Source: Acidisoma cellulosilyticum (lineage in GTDB: Bacteria > Pseudomonadota > Alphaproteobacteria > Acetobacterales > Acetobacteraceae). From it: DNA of 64,000 nucleotides. Below, piece after piece: positions 8,991 through 18,104 of the stretch. A program made the translations under genes and the position numbers. The notes beneath the pieces are model-generated. The model was not told where the DNA came from. It searched no databases and saw only the letters and a program-made list of their open reading frames with translations. The DNA lies in contig NZ_JAESVA010000006.1 in the NCBI RefSeq assembly GCF_020621385.1, positions 124,001-188,000 on the forward strand, in the 5' to 3' direction. Positions within the stretch are counted from its first letter, which is position 1. Every line of letters begins with the position of its first letter.

Positions 8991-9026
8991 GATTATGTTC
9001 ACAATCCATATCGTGAGATTATAATC
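8991..9026. promoter_or_regulatory. Candidate TetR operator between SDR and TetR genes
   Basis: The 95-base divergent intergenic region holds an imperfect inverted repeat, GATTATGTTCAC (8991-9002) and GTGAGATTATAATC (9013-9026). Inside the right arm GATTATAATC (9017-9026) is itself a perfect palindrome. The placement between a TetR gene and its divergent neighbour is the standard arrangement for an autoregulated operator. Confidence 0.5.
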
Positions 9027-9054
9027 ATAATCTTGTTTGTCAAGGACCCTTCCG

Positions 9055-9645
9055 ATGGGACGTTCCCAGGCCGCCAAGGCCGAAACGCATGACCGCATCG
9101 TCCGGATTGCCTCCGAACGGCTCCGCACCCATGGGCTCGACGGCGTCAGCGTGGCCGATCTGATGAAGGAGGCCGGGCTGACGGTCGGCGGCTTCTACAA
9201 GCACTTCGCGACGCGGGAGGATCTGGTGGCGGAAGCCGTCGCCTTCGGCCAAGGCACCTGGCAGGCCCGCATCGCCCAAGCCCCGTCGGAGGCCGAGAAG
9301 CCGAAGATCGGGGAGATGATCGACCGCTATCTCAGCCCCGCGCATCGCGATACGCCCGCGGCCGGCTGTCTGGCGGCAGCGCTGGTCGCGGAAATCGCCC
9401 GTGGCGGGCAGCAGACGCGGACGAGTTTTACAGGGGGGTTGACGAAAAGCTTCGACCTACTGGTCGAGCGCCTTCAGGCGGCGGGCAATACCGGCGATGA
9501 CGCTGCCCTGCGGGCCAAGGCCATCACGGTCTATAGCGCGCTGATCGGCGCCGTCGGCCTGGCGCGCGCGGTGGATGACCCGGCCCTGTCCGAGGAAATT
9601 ATGGCCAGCGCGGCTGCGCAGATCAAAGCGCTGGCCGCGCCTTAA
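9055..9645 (+). CDS. TetR/AcrR family transcriptional regulator
   Basis: One-component repressor of 196 residues. The N-terminal helix-turn-helix spans roughly residues 12-55, with the recognition region VSVADLMKEAGLTVGGFYKHF matching the TetR signature closely (V-x-x-L-x-x-x-A-G-x-x-x-G-x-F-Y-x-H-F). The C-terminal half is helical and would bind an effector. The ATG at 9055 is preceded by AAGGA at 9042-9046 with an 8-base spacing, which supports it over a TTG 18 bases upstream. It very probably represses the divergent SDR gene and itself through the palindrome between them. Confidence 0.92.
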   Translation: MGRSQAAKAETHDRIVRIASERLRTHGLDGVSVADLMKEAGLTVGGFYKHFATREDLVAEAVAFGQGTWQARIAQAPSEAEKPKIGEMIDRYLSPAHRDTPAAGCLAAALVAEIARGGQQTRTSFTGGLTKSFDLLVERLQAAGNTGDDAALRAKAITVYSALIGAVGLARAVDDPALSEEIMASAAAQIKALAAP

Positions 9646-9848
9646 CAGCCATACGCTGGGCCAAGATGCAGATACCGGGCTGCGGGCGGTCAAGCGACAT
9701 CTCGACCGCCTTTGTCATGCGCCGATCAGACGCGGCGTTCGGCCGTATGAAAGGCCGGCGCCTTGCGGATGCAGAATACGATGAGGACGACAGATTTTAT
9801 GGCACTTCCAACTAACCTGACGGACGCTGGTGCCTGACCGATGAAGGA

Positions 9849-12800
9849 TCAGGCCGCCGCGATTATGCTGGCGGCCCGTTCCGCCTGACGCGCGACGCTG
9901 GCCTTCACGCTGTCGACCTCAATCCCGGTCACCCGCAGCGGCGCCGCGCCGAGCGATTCGAAGATCAGCGCCAAGTCCTGCGCTTCGCTCGCCCAGCTCG
10001 GATGCAGGGTGACAGCACCGCCGCCATTCGCGAAGGAGCGGCGATCGCCGGTATCGAGATAGCTTTCCGTCGCCAGGCCCTCGGCCAGGATGATGTCATG
10101 CTGCGTCAGCTCGACATGGAAATAGGTTACGGCCTCTGCCTCGATCTGCCGGACGCTGGTGCCGTTGATGAGATGCTTGACCGGGATCAGCACGCCTTCC
10201 GCGAAGACCGCATGATCGGGCGAGAGATAAAGGTCGCGCGCCGGGACAGTCTCCCCGAAGGCACCGGCCGCGATCCGCACCGGCAGAACCTTCTGCGGCT
10301 CGGCATGACGGCGGCAGATGACCTGACGATGGCCGATCCAATTGACCGGCAGGGCCGCGCCGGAGGCGGTGATCAGCCTGTCGCCGATACGCAGATCCTC
10401 AACCTTCACCTCGCCTTGCTCGGTCAGGATCAGCGTGCCCGCCGCGAAGCAGGGCGCCGTAAAGACGATCTCCTCGCCGCCCGTGCCGTCCGCGACCAGC
10501 GACAGAGAACTTGAGAGGTCAGTGCCCGCGAAGGTGAAGGTTTCGGTCGTGCCGCCGCTGGTGACCGTCTCCTGCAAGTTGCCGCTGACGACCGCAGCGG
10601 TCAGCGTCGCCGAAGCGAACTGGGTCAGGTCAATCGCGTCGCCCGTGCCGAAGCCGGAGATGACCGCGCTGGTGAGCCCGTATGCGGCGGTGGTGACATC
10701 CGTCTCCTCAAGCGTTCCGGCGCCGGAGAAGACCAGGCTGCCCGACATATTGGCCTTGGGCGACTGCAGATTGATCACGCCGCCGCTCGTCAGGATAGTG
10801 GTGCCGGTGGCCGCGGCATTGCCGTCGATCGCCAGCGTGCCCCCGGCAATCGTCGTATTGCTAAGGACGGCACCTTTCAGAGTGACGTCGATCACGCCGC
10901 CGCCATAGACCGTTTCGCCGACAGCGACGGGCGCTGTACCGCTGACGGTCTGTGTGCCATAGACCTGATCGCCGGTCGCCGAGCCGACCAGCAGTTCGCT
11001 ACCGCCTGCCGAGATGACCGTGTCGGTTTCGCTGCCGTCCAGCGTCGCCGAACCGCCGGAGAGGATCGTCGTGCTGAGGACAGAGCCGCCGGCACTGACC
11101 GTCAGCGACCCGCCGCTGCTGACCGTCAGCCCAGAACTTTTGACCCCGCTGGAGACCACCGTCTCCGTCGATGACCCTGAACTGGAGCCGGAGCTGACGA
11201 CCGTGCCCGCGCCATAGACGATCGCCACGCCGCCCGTGCCATCGCTGGTCAAGGTCAGAGACGTGGCAAGGCCGCTGCCAGCGAAGGTGAAGGACTCACT
11301 ATTGCCGCCGCTGCTGACCGTCTCCACAAGATTGCCGCCGACAAACGCCGAGGTCATCACGGCGCCCGAACCGAAATTCGTCAGGTCGATCACGTCACCC
11401 GTGCCGAAACCCGAGATCGTGGCGCTGACGCCGAAGCTGCTGCTGACGATGTCGGTTTCCTCAAGCGTCGCGGCGCCCGAGAAAATCAGGCTGCCGAGCA
11501 GATTGGCCTTGGGCGATTGCAGGTCGATGACGCCGCCGCTCATCAGCACCGTGGTACCGGTGCCCGAGACATTGCCGTTGAGATTGAACGTGCCGCCGCT
11601 CGATATCGTGGTGTCGTTGAGGATCGCGTCCTTCAGATCCAGGCCGATCGTGCCGCCGCTAAAGACCGTCTCATTGAAGGCGGTCGCCGTCCCGAAACTG
11701 ATATTCTGGTAGCCGTAGATCTGGTCGCCGGTCGCGGTTCCGCTCAAAACCTCGATGCCGCCGGCCGAGATGACCGAGTCGGTATCGCTGCCGCTGACCA
11801 TTGCCGAACCGCCGGAGAGGATCGTCGCGCTGACGATAGAGCCGCCGGAATTGACCGTCACCGTGCCGCCGCTGGTGACCGTGAGGCCAGTGCTTGTAGC
11901 CCCGCTGGAAACCACGGTCTCCACCGGCGCGGGCGGGACATAGACGATTTCCGTGCCGCTGCCGGCATCGGTCGTCGTTGACAGATAGGCCCCGATATTG
12001 CCGGCGAAGGTGAATGTCTCGGTGCCGGCGTTCCCGACGAGGGTCGCGACCGTATTGCCGCTGACCAATTGCGTGGTGAGCGTGCCACCGCTGATCGCCG
12101 TGAGGTCGATCACGTCGCCGACGCCGAAGCCGGAAATGACGGCGAGGTCGCCCTCGTTCGAGCTGACGACCGTCGTTTCCTCGAACGTCCCCGAGCCGAT
12201 GAAGGTAAGCGAACCGCTGACGCTCGCCTTGGCGGAGTCAAGATCGACGATGCCGCCATTCTCGATGACGGTATCGACGGCGGTCGAACTGCCGTTGATA
12301 TAAAGCAGGCCGCCATTGTCCAGCGTGATATCGGTCGCCGTGACACCCTTGATGAGCACCTCGATCGTGCCGCCGTTATAGACCGTCTCGTCGCTGATAA
12401 TGGCGCCCGACAGATCGACGATCTGCATGCCTTGCACCTGATCGCCGGTCGCGGTGCCAAGAACGGTCTCGGTCGCGCCCTGAGCGATGGTGCTATCCGT
12501 GTCGGTCCCGCCGGCGGAAACAAGAATGGTGCTGCCGGACAGGGCAGTGATGTCGCTGATGATGCCGCCGCTCAGAACCGTGATCGCGCTGCCGCTGGTC
12601 AGGGTCGTGCCGCTCAGCGGGGAGCCGCTCGATACGGTCGTGGCCGTGGCGCTTGTGGTGGCCGAGGTCGGCGCGAAGGAAACGCCACGAATATTGGTAT
12701 CCGTCGCCGCCGTCTCTAGCACGACGAAACTCTCACCGGTCTGCGCCGTCGTGGCACTCAATTCGTCGGTGATGCCATAAAGATAGGTCTGGTCGAGATC

Positions 12801-13910
12801 GCCGAGGGTCGAGTTCGTCGCGTAGAGCAGGACCTCGCCGCCCGCCGTCACCGTGCCCGTCAGGCCGATCAGACCCGTGGTGCCGGACGTGGCAGTGTTG
12901 GCCACCAGATCGAGACCATCGGACAGAGTATAATCCAGCACCCAATCGGTGCCGTTGAAGGTCCATTTCTGCAGACCGCCGTCGCCCAGGCCGCCCGCTT
13001 TCGGATTGCCGCTATCGGCGACGTAGAGCGTATCGGCGTCCGCGAAGAAGTAGCTCTCGGGGCTCAGATTAACGATAGAGCCGACATCGGCCCCATTGAC
13101 GGCATTCGCGTCGGCCGTGGTCAACATCACGCTGCCGTCGATATTGGGCAGAACTTCCGCCGTGGTATCCGACACCGGCAGAAGCGTGCCGTAGGAGGAG
13201 ATCTCCGACGTGCCGTCGGTGCCGCCCTGCGTGCTGTCGCGGGAGACATAAAGGACACCATCGACGATCTGGGCGTCGCGCGTGTCGGTGGTGGTGTCGA
13301 TCGCGGTGGCGGAATTGGCGCCGTCCTGCACGTAGAAGACGCCCTGCGTGTCGTCGCCCTTCACGCCCTGGCCGGTTATATAGAAGCTTGTGCCGTCGAC
13401 GGTCGCGACGCTGCGGATATTGTTCGTATTGAAGACGTTGTAGACGGCGGTGCTGGTATCGACGCTGGTATCATAGCCGATATCGGCGATGACACGCGCA
13501 ACCGGCGTATAGGAACTGTCCAGAAGGCTGGTGGACTGCGCCAGCCGGGGATCGCCATAAACCGCCGCGCCGCCGGTATTATAGGTCGCGGCATTGACGC
13601 CATAGCCGCCAATGGTGAGAGACTGGCCGTCCTCGGACAGCTGCAGATAGCCTTCCGAGGAGGAGCCGTATTCGCCGGAAATCGCATATTCGGTGGTGCC
13701 GTTCTCAACCGTCGTGGTCTGCGGCAGCACCAGTTCACCGACGATGGAGGCGCTCGCCGTGCCGTCAAGCGACAGCTCTTCCAGGGCGATCGGCGTGGCC
13801 TGGTTGTCCGTATAGGTCCCGCTATTGTTGACGTCGCCTACCACGCTGATGACGAGGTCGCCTGCCGTGAAGGCCGTCAGCAGCTGATATTCTGTAGACG
13901 TAGACGACAT
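9849..13910 (-). CDS. Large AIDA-repeat protein with C-terminal Hint domain
   Basis: Predicted extracellular or cell-surface protein of 1353 residues. Residues 1 to about 420 form an acidic, Gly/Ser/Thr/Asp-rich region resembling a beta-propeller or beta-solenoid, of no family I can name. Residues about 420-1150 are three tandem copies of a ~240-residue module made of AIDA-type repeats (ETVVSSG, then LTVSSGGTVTV and ISAGG patterns) ending in a GFGxGDxIDLT element. Residues about 1154-1300 form a Hint domain: CFAAGTLI with the block-A Cys near 1154, DLRIGDRL, and LSPDHAVF with the block-B His. There is no Sec or Tat signal and no autotransporter barrel, so export by a type I system is plausible but unproven. 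The ATG at 13910 has GGAG upstream; a GTG at 13922 is less likely. Confidence 0.85.
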   Translation of the reverse strand: MSSTSTEYQLLTAFTAGDLVISVVGDVNNSGTYTDNQATPIALEELSLDGTASASIVGELVLPQTTTVENGTTEYAISGEYGSSSEGYLQLSEDGQSLTIGGYGVNAATYNTGGAAVYGDPRLAQSTSLLDSSYTPVARVIADIGYDTSVDTSTAVYNVFNTNNIRSVATVDGTSFYITGQGVKGDDTQGVFYVQDGANSATAIDTTTDTRDAQIVDGVLYVSRDSTQGGTDGTSEISSYGTLLPVSDTTAEVLPNIDGSVMLTTADANAVNGADVGSIVNLSPESYFFADADTLYVADSGNPKAGGLGDGGLQKWTFNGTDWVLDYTLSDGLDLVANTATSGTTGLIGLTGTVTAGGEVLLYATNSTLGDLDQTYLYGITDELSATTAQTGESFVVLETAATDTNIRGVSFAPTSATTSATATTVSSGSPLSGTTLTSGSAITVLSGGIISDITALSGSTILVSAGGTDTDSTIAQGATETVLGTATGDQVQGMQIVDLSGAIISDETVYNGGTIEVLIKGVTATDITLDNGGLLYINGSSTAVDTVIENGGIVDLDSAKASVSGSLTFIGSGTFEETTVVSSNEGDLAVISGFGVGDVIDLTAISGGTLTTQLVSGNTVATLVGNAGTETFTFAGNIGAYLSTTTDAGSGTEIVYVPPAPVETVVSSGATSTGLTVTSGGTVTVNSGGSIVSATILSGGSAMVSGSDTDSVISAGGIEVLSGTATGDQIYGYQNISFGTATAFNETVFSGGTIGLDLKDAILNDTTISSGGTFNLNGNVSGTGTTVLMSGGVIDLQSPKANLLGSLIFSGAATLEETDIVSSSFGVSATISGFGTGDVIDLTNFGSGAVMTSAFVGGNLVETVSSGGNSESFTFAGSGLATSLTLTSDGTGGVAIVYGAGTVVSSGSSSGSSTETVVSSGVKSSGLTVSSGGSLTVSAGGSVLSTTILSGGSATLDGSETDTVISAGGSELLVGSATGDQVYGTQTVSGTAPVAVGETVYGGGVIDVTLKGAVLSNTTIAGGTLAIDGNAAATGTTILTSGGVINLQSPKANMSGSLVFSGAGTLEETDVTTAAYGLTSAVISGFGTGDAIDLTQFASATLTAAVVSGNLQETVTSGGTTETFTFAGTDLSSSLSLVADGTGGEEIVFTAPCFAAGTLILTEQGEVKVEDLRIGDRLITASGAALPVNWIGHRQVICRRHAEPQKVLPVRIAAGAFGETVPARDLYLSPDHAVFAEGVLIPVKHLINGTSVRQIEAEAVTYFHVELTQHDIILAEGLATESYLDTGDRRSFANGGGAVTLHPSWASEAQDLALIFESLGAAPLRVTGIEVDSVKASVARQAERAASIIAAA
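10460..12645 (-). repeat. Three tandem ~720-base repeats inside the Hint protein gene
   Basis: Diverged direct repeats of about 710-750 bases, at approximately 10460-11170, 11215-11925 and 11940-12645. Each encodes the same succession of AIDA-type strands followed by EETxVxSS and a VISGFGxGDxIDLT element. The two units nearest the Hint domain are the more alike. The borders are read from the protein pattern and are accurate to a few tens of bases. Confidence 0.75.
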
Positions 13911-14157
13911 GGGGCTCTCCACAAACGGTCAAGGCATCGCGCGCGTGCCCCCTGTAAATGAGCGCCCTTGGCTTGAATAATGACAGTTCAATGGCAGCCC
14001 TGAGAGAAGGCCGAGACTCGGCCAATTCCGGCAGGACATTGATCAGGAAAATATGCGCGTCTCTCCAAAACGGTTCGACTCCTCGCGCGACGCCGCCCCT
14101 TGCCACCCCGGACAGCCCGCGGCAGACTCGCGTGCTCTATGCTTTTGGCCAGGTGTG
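13911..14157. other. Divergent intergenic region, Hint protein and methyltransferase
   Basis: About 247 bases between divergently transcribed genes. The methyltransferase frame is open back to 14053, but this upstream part is Pro/Arg/Cys-rich and does not look like protein. No clear promoter hexamers were identified. Confidence 0.3.
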
Positions 14158-14766
14158 ATGATCGATAATTCCGACGCCCGGACCCTCGCCGCCTATGACG
14201 CGGATGCGGCAAGCTTCGCCGAGGATTGGGAGAGCCAACCCAAGCCTACCGATCTTCATGACGCGGTGTGGCGGTTCTTTGCGCCGGGTCCGACCGCCGA
14301 TATCGGCTGCGGCAGCGGGCGCGACACCGCCTGGCTCGTTCAGAACGGCTTCGCGGCAACCGGCTTCGATGGCTCAACGGGATTGTTGCAGGAGGCAAGC
14401 CGCCGTCACCCTGGCATTCGCTTCGTCCAGGCCATGCTGCCGGAACTGGCCGGTCTCGCGGATGCGAGCTTCGCGAATATTCTGTGCGAGACGGTGATCA
14501 TGCATCTGCCGCCGCATGCGATTACCCCCGCCGTGACGCGGATGGTCGATCTGCTGATGCCGAACGGCAGCCTCTATCTCACCTGGCGCGTGACAGCGGG
14601 GCAAGATCGTCGTGACGACAATGCCCGGCTCTATACGGCCTTCGATCCTGATCGGGTGCTGCAGGCCCTGACCGGCACGACATTGCTATTGAACGAGCAA
14701 ACAGACAGTGCCTCATCGGGCAAGGTCATCCGCCGTATCGTCGCGCGTAAGAAATTTGCTGCCTAA
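14158..14766 (+). CDS. Class I SAM-dependent methyltransferase
   Basis: Predicted S-adenosylmethionine methyltransferase of 202 residues. Motif I reads ADIGCGSGRDTAWL around residues 43-56. The acidic residue closing strand 2 is in GFDGS. Motif IV is ILCETVIMHLPP (about residues 108-119) and a post-motif strand GSLYLTWR follows. These match the Methyltransf_11/25 type. The substrate is unknown. The start at 14158 gives a normal N-terminus (a helix before motif I). It faces the porin gene across a strong bidirectional terminator. Confidence 0.85.
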   Translation: MIDNSDARTLAAYDADAASFAEDWESQPKPTDLHDAVWRFFAPGPTADIGCGSGRDTAWLVQNGFAATGFDGSTGLLQEASRRHPGIRFVQAMLPELAGLADASFANILCETVIMHLPPHAITPAVTRMVDLLMPNGSLYLTWRVTAGQDRRDDNARLYTAFDPDRVLQALTGTTLLLNEQTDSASSGKVIRRIVARKKFAA

Positions 14767-14781
14767 CCGCTAAACGCAATT

Positions 14782-14815
14782 GCGGGGTTTCGACCCGAAT
14801 GGATCGAAACCCCGC
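14782..14815. terminator. Bidirectional terminator between methyltransferase and porin genes
   Basis: Perfect 12-base stem: GCGGGGTTTCGA at 14782-14793 and TCGAAACCCCGC at 14804-14815, with a 10-base loop. It lies between two convergent genes, so it can serve both. Confidence 0.8.
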
Positions 14816-14846
14816 TTGCTAACCAGCGAATGCTAGCCGCGTCAGT

Positions 14847-16133
14847 TTACCACTGGATCTGGGTGCCGACGCCGAAGAGCTGAGACTGGACCTGGTTATT
14901 ATCGGTACCGGCATTGCCGGTCGCGAAGTTATAGCCACCCTGCTGACGGACACCATAAAGGTAATCTGCGAACAGGTTCACGCCCGGCACCAGGGTATAA
15001 GTCAGACCCGCCGCGACACCGGTATTCTGCTGCTGACCGGTCGTCAGACCGGCGGAGGTGATGGTCGCACCTGAGCCAGCATCGATACCACCGGGCAGAT
15101 CGCCCGTCTGGTTGAAGCGGAAGAAGCTTGCACCGACAACCAAAGGTCCGGTCGTATACATGCCGCCGACCAGCCAGCCGACCGCTGCGGTGCCGCCATC
15201 GGGTTCAAGCTGGAAGGTGTCGCCGTCCGCCATATTGAAGGCACCGTAGGACGAATTGCCACCGACCGTGAAACCGGCATAGCTGACGGTCGCACCACCC
15301 GAGAGGATGCTCATCTGCTTGTAGCCGGTGACGCCGTCCGGATCACCGGTATTCGCGACCTGTCCGGCATTTGTGTAATCAAGTCCGATCTGCACGCCGA
15401 GAGGGCCGAACTTGTTTGTGTACTGGCCGCCGACGTCGATCATGTTGCGCGGCATGCCGCCCGCAATCGGCGTCGCCGAAGACGTGACCACCGGTCCGGT
15501 GTTTTCGGCCGTCTGGTTCGGCGTGAAGCCGACCGCAAGCTGCAGACCCCCGAAGGTCGGTGACAGATAAACGATCTTGCTCGACGCCTGATCATAGGCG
15601 CTGCCGCTGTCAGGGAAAGGATAGACCGCGATGGCGTTGCCCGGGATCATGCCCTCGATATCGCCGTTCCAGCCGCCGTCGTTGAACCCTTCAAAAGTGC
15701 CGGTTTCAAAAAGGACGGAAGGGCCGTTTTCCTGGCCGAAGCTGACCTGGCCGAGTTCGGGCAGGCCAAGATAGCCATAGGCCTGGAAGACATACAGCGT
15801 TTCGCTGCTGGCCGCCTGGCCGCCGTTCATACGGATTTCAGCGGCGGCACCATAATGCAGACCATTGGCGGCGACGCCGTCGAAGCCCGGATAAAGGCGC
15901 ATATAGCCAAGAAAATTATCCGTGCTGGTCTTTTCGCCCGTCGCGCTATTGTTATCGAGGGTTGATCCCTCAACACCGGCGTACCAGTTCACGCGTCCGT
16001 TCAGACGAACCGTGATCGATCCCGGGGATAGCTGGGAAGCGGCCGGCACCGTCTGCGCCATGGCCGAGCCCATAAACCCGATGCCGCCAACGCTCGCAAA
16101 CGCTGCCACTCCGGCTAAAAGTAATTTACGCAT
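14847..16133 (-). CDS. Outer-membrane porin
   Basis: Gram-negative porin of 428 residues forming a beta-barrel for diffusion of small hydrophilic solutes. The first ~28 residues are a Sec signal peptide (MRKLLLAGVAAFAS, ending SAMAQT). The mature part alternates short amphipathic strands and Gly/Asn/Asp-rich turns and ends with LFGVGTQIQW, the aromatic C-terminal residue typical of outer-membrane barrels. The start at 16133 has GGAG seven bases upstream; a GTG four codons earlier is less likely. It resembles the alphaproteobacterial porins often found in Acetobacteraceae. Specificity cannot be inferred. Confidence 0.9.
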   Translation of the reverse strand: MRKLLLAGVAAFASVGGIGFMGSAMAQTVPAASQLSPGSITVRLNGRVNWYAGVEGSTLDNNSATGEKTSTDNFLGYMRLYPGFDGVAANGLHYGAAAEIRMNGGQAASSETLYVFQAYGYLGLPELGQVSFGQENGPSVLFETGTFEGFNDGGWNGDIEGMIPGNAIAVYPFPDSGSAYDQASSKIVYLSPTFGGLQLAVGFTPNQTAENTGPVVTSSATPIAGGMPRNMIDVGGQYTNKFGPLGVQIGLDYTNAGQVANTGDPDGVTGYKQMSILSGGATVSYAGFTVGGNSSYGAFNMADGDTFQLEPDGGTAAVGWLVGGMYTTGPLVVGASFFRFNQTGDLPGGIDAGSGATITSAGLTTGQQQNTGVAAGLTYTLVPGVNLFADYLYGVRQQGGYNFATGNAGTDNNQVQSQLFGVGTQIQW

Positions 16134-16732
16134 TTTCGTCTCCACCTGACCGGCTTTTCATTCTTCTTATCTCGTTGCGATCCCTTCATTGAGGGAGCGA
16201 ACGTTGGTAGCACGGATAATTCGGTAATCTTTTCCACACGTGACTGCAACATGGAAAACACAGGAAAGTTCGGAATGTGGCCGGATTAACACATGCTATT
16301 TATGTTATAAGAGTCATGCATTGTTTATGATCTACCCCAAAGCGGCGCCGTAGTTGTAGGGAGTGCAACAGGAAATAGTCTTGTTACATAAAGCAAAGTT
16401 TCTGGCCGTTGATCTGTCCGCTCACGATTTTGAGAGCGGGTTTGGTGTTGAATGATAGAATCGGCCGGACTTGGCGTTCCGGCACGAAGTTTAGAAAGAA
16501 TAAGTAAAAAACAATCGACTTCGAATAAGTTCATGCCCTGAAACGAACACCGCCTCATTTTGTGCATTTTTGTCACACATCCCAGAGCTTGTTTTCGGAT
16601 GCGCTTTACTATGGGTGAAGGTCTTGTTTCTTTCGGCGACGATCAGGGATTTGATCGCGCATTGAATATTGACGCTTTTTCTTGAAGACCCCGTAAAAAC
16701 CAAGGCCTTACTCATCAAAAAGAGTAGAAACC
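16134..16732. other. Long AT-richer intergenic region upstream of porin and recombinase
   Basis: Nearly 600 bases between the divergent porin and recombinase genes, with lower GC than the surroundings. It should hold the porin promoter and 5' leader. The minus-strand open frame within it (16491-16880) runs into the recombinase gene and does not look like protein. I see no tRNA, insertion sequence or clear attachment site. Confidence 0.4.
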
Positions 16733-17563
16733 ATGATGCAGGCGCCCTTATCGGCTCCCATACGGCTGTCGCATTACCCAAGCGTGCTTGAAAGCCAATC
16801 GGTTGTTGCACTGCTCGACAAGGCCTATGCGAATGATTGGGCCCGCTTTCTCTCCTGGTGCGAGGACAAGCACGCCGCACCGATTGCAGCCGAACCGGAC
16901 AGCGTGGCTGAGTTTTTGGAAGCCGAAGCGGCTTTAGGCTATGGTGCTCAGACGATCAGGCATCGTCTTGCGGCGATCGGTCATATGCATCGGCGCCATC
17001 GGGCGGTGCCGCCGCTTCTGCATCGCGACGGAAAGGTTATTCAGCTTGCACTGACGCGCATCGGGTCTGCGCGGGGCTCTCAAAATCCCTGGCAGGCGAC
17101 GACGACGATTCTTCGAAGCATTCTTCTGAGTATTGAGGAGGATGCGCTTGAAGCCAGCAGAGACCGTGCGCTGCTGGCTCTTAGAATAGCGGGGGCTTTT
17201 CAGCTGTCCGAGCTCGCGACGCTGACTTTGGCCAAGATCAAACGCCAAGACCATCAGTTGGAAATTAGTCTTGGCAGTTGGGGCAGCCGTATCCCCAACC
17301 GGCGGAATGTGCTGACCATCGTCGATGATGCTGTCTTGCAACCTGTGGCATTGCTGGACGATTGGCTGACCCGATCCAAGCTGCGGACGGGCCGCGTATT
17401 CCGTCAGGTCGCTGCCAATCAAGCCAACGGCAATCCCATGACTAAGCAGGATATCGCTGCCGCCATTCAAGCCCGCGCTCTCGCGGCGGGGTACGGCGAT
17501 GATGTATTGGACCGCATCAATGCCCGGAAATCATCCGCCAATACGATTGGTTGCGCGGTATAA
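16733..17563 (+). CDS. Degenerate tyrosine recombinase/integrase-like protein
   Basis: The 276-residue product has the layout of a phage-type integrase: a core-binding helical domain (about residues 22-92, with the pattern ANDWARFLSWCEDK) and the start of a catalytic domain (RDRALLALRIAGAF, LSELATLTLAKI). The catalytic ArgI expected in GLRxSEL is Gln157 (AFQLSEL). The C-terminal HxxR, H/W and Tyr motifs are absent, because the protein ends at IGCAV where they should come. It cannot be an active strand-exchange enzyme as it stands. It may be the stump of an integrase, or a DNA-binding protein derived from one. A hairpin terminator overlaps its stop codon, which argues that the gene end is stable rather than a recent frameshift. 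Confidence 0.75.
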   Translation: MMQAPLSAPIRLSHYPSVLESQSVVALLDKAYANDWARFLSWCEDKHAAPIAAEPDSVAEFLEAEAALGYGAQTIRHRLAAIGHMHRRHRAVPPLLHRDGKVIQLALTRIGSARGSQNPWQATTTILRSILLSIEEDALEASRDRALLALRIAGAFQLSELATLTLAKIKRQDHQLEISLGSWGSRIPNRRNVLTIVDDAVLQPVALLDDWLTRSKLRTGRVFRQVAANQANGNPMTKQDIAAAIQARALAAGYGDDVLDRINARKSSANTIGCAV

Positions 17564-17597
17564 AGCCCCACCTCTCACGTCAGACAGGGCTTTATAC
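17558..17597. terminator. Terminator overlapping the recombinase stop codon
   Basis: GTATAAAGCCC at 17558-17568 pairs perfectly with GGGCTTTATAC at 17587-17597 across an 18-base loop. It sits between the convergent recombinase-like gene and the small gene at 17605, and includes the recombinase stop codon. Confidence 0.6.
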
Positions 17598-17604
17598 GGG
17601 CGAT

Positions 17605-17805
17605 TTACGCGTTCGTCCTAGCCTTCTGGACCGCATTGCTGCGGCGTAGGTCGGCGATGACCGAGGGCATCTGCTCCCAGACATGCCGCAATCCCGGATC
17701 TTGCTGCGTCATGATGGCGGCCCGCTCCTCGGCGATCGCCGCCGCCTGATGCCCATATCGTTTGATCAGAGCAAGTGCGATCTCGACGCTGTTTTCTTGT
17801 GCCAT
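17605..17805 (-). CDS. Small conserved-looking hypothetical protein
   Basis: A 66-residue, largely helical, soluble protein beginning MAQENSVEIALALIKRYG and containing AAIAEERAA and VWEQMPSVIADLRR. The pattern (a helix ending KRYG, an Ala/Glu helix, then VW followed by an amphipathic helix) resembles small alphaproteobacterial proteins of unknown function. The ATG at 17805 has a strong purine-rich ribosome site (GGGGAGAGGCAGG) upstream. No role can be assigned. Confidence 0.65.
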   Translation of the reverse strand: MAQENSVEIALALIKRYGHQAAAIAEERAAIMTQQDPGLRHVWEQMPSVIADLRRSNAVQKARTNA

Positions 17806-18104
17806 CCTGCCTCTCCCCTTGGTCGAATGATCCGGTCACATATGGCCGGGCGGCATTTTTTCAATCGATCTTTCGGTCGTCCGCAGACCGGCCGCTGCCT
17901 CTATCCCCGTCGAAGCTTCAGCCAGGGCTCGCGGCCTTGGGCCTTGCCTCGGCCCGGCCCCGCAGTGACCGGACAGGGTCAGCGCAAGGCTCTTATTCGT
18001 CTGTCAGACAAGGAAATTGAACAAAAGTTCCCCTTCGCCGCAAAAATTGCGATTGCGGCGCACAAAACCCTTGCGGAATTCAGAGGGGAATAGTAGGTAA
18101 TTAG

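Noticed and set aside
9832-9854. Hairpin GCCTGA/TCAGGC at the end of the Hint gene as a terminator
   Set aside because: The stem is only six bases, the loop is 11 and the right arm covers the stop codon. Too weak to list.
10460-12645. Tandem repeats considered as a CRISPR or satellite array
   Set aside because: The units are ~720 bases, in frame, diverged at the DNA level and encode AIDA-type protein repeats. They are coding repeats.
17842-18093. Plus-strand frame ending just before the UUCG terminator
   Set aside because: The terminator might belong to it, but the sequence is Arg/Pro-rich without motifs, and a separate stem-loop lies between its stop and the terminator. A small RNA is the better reading.
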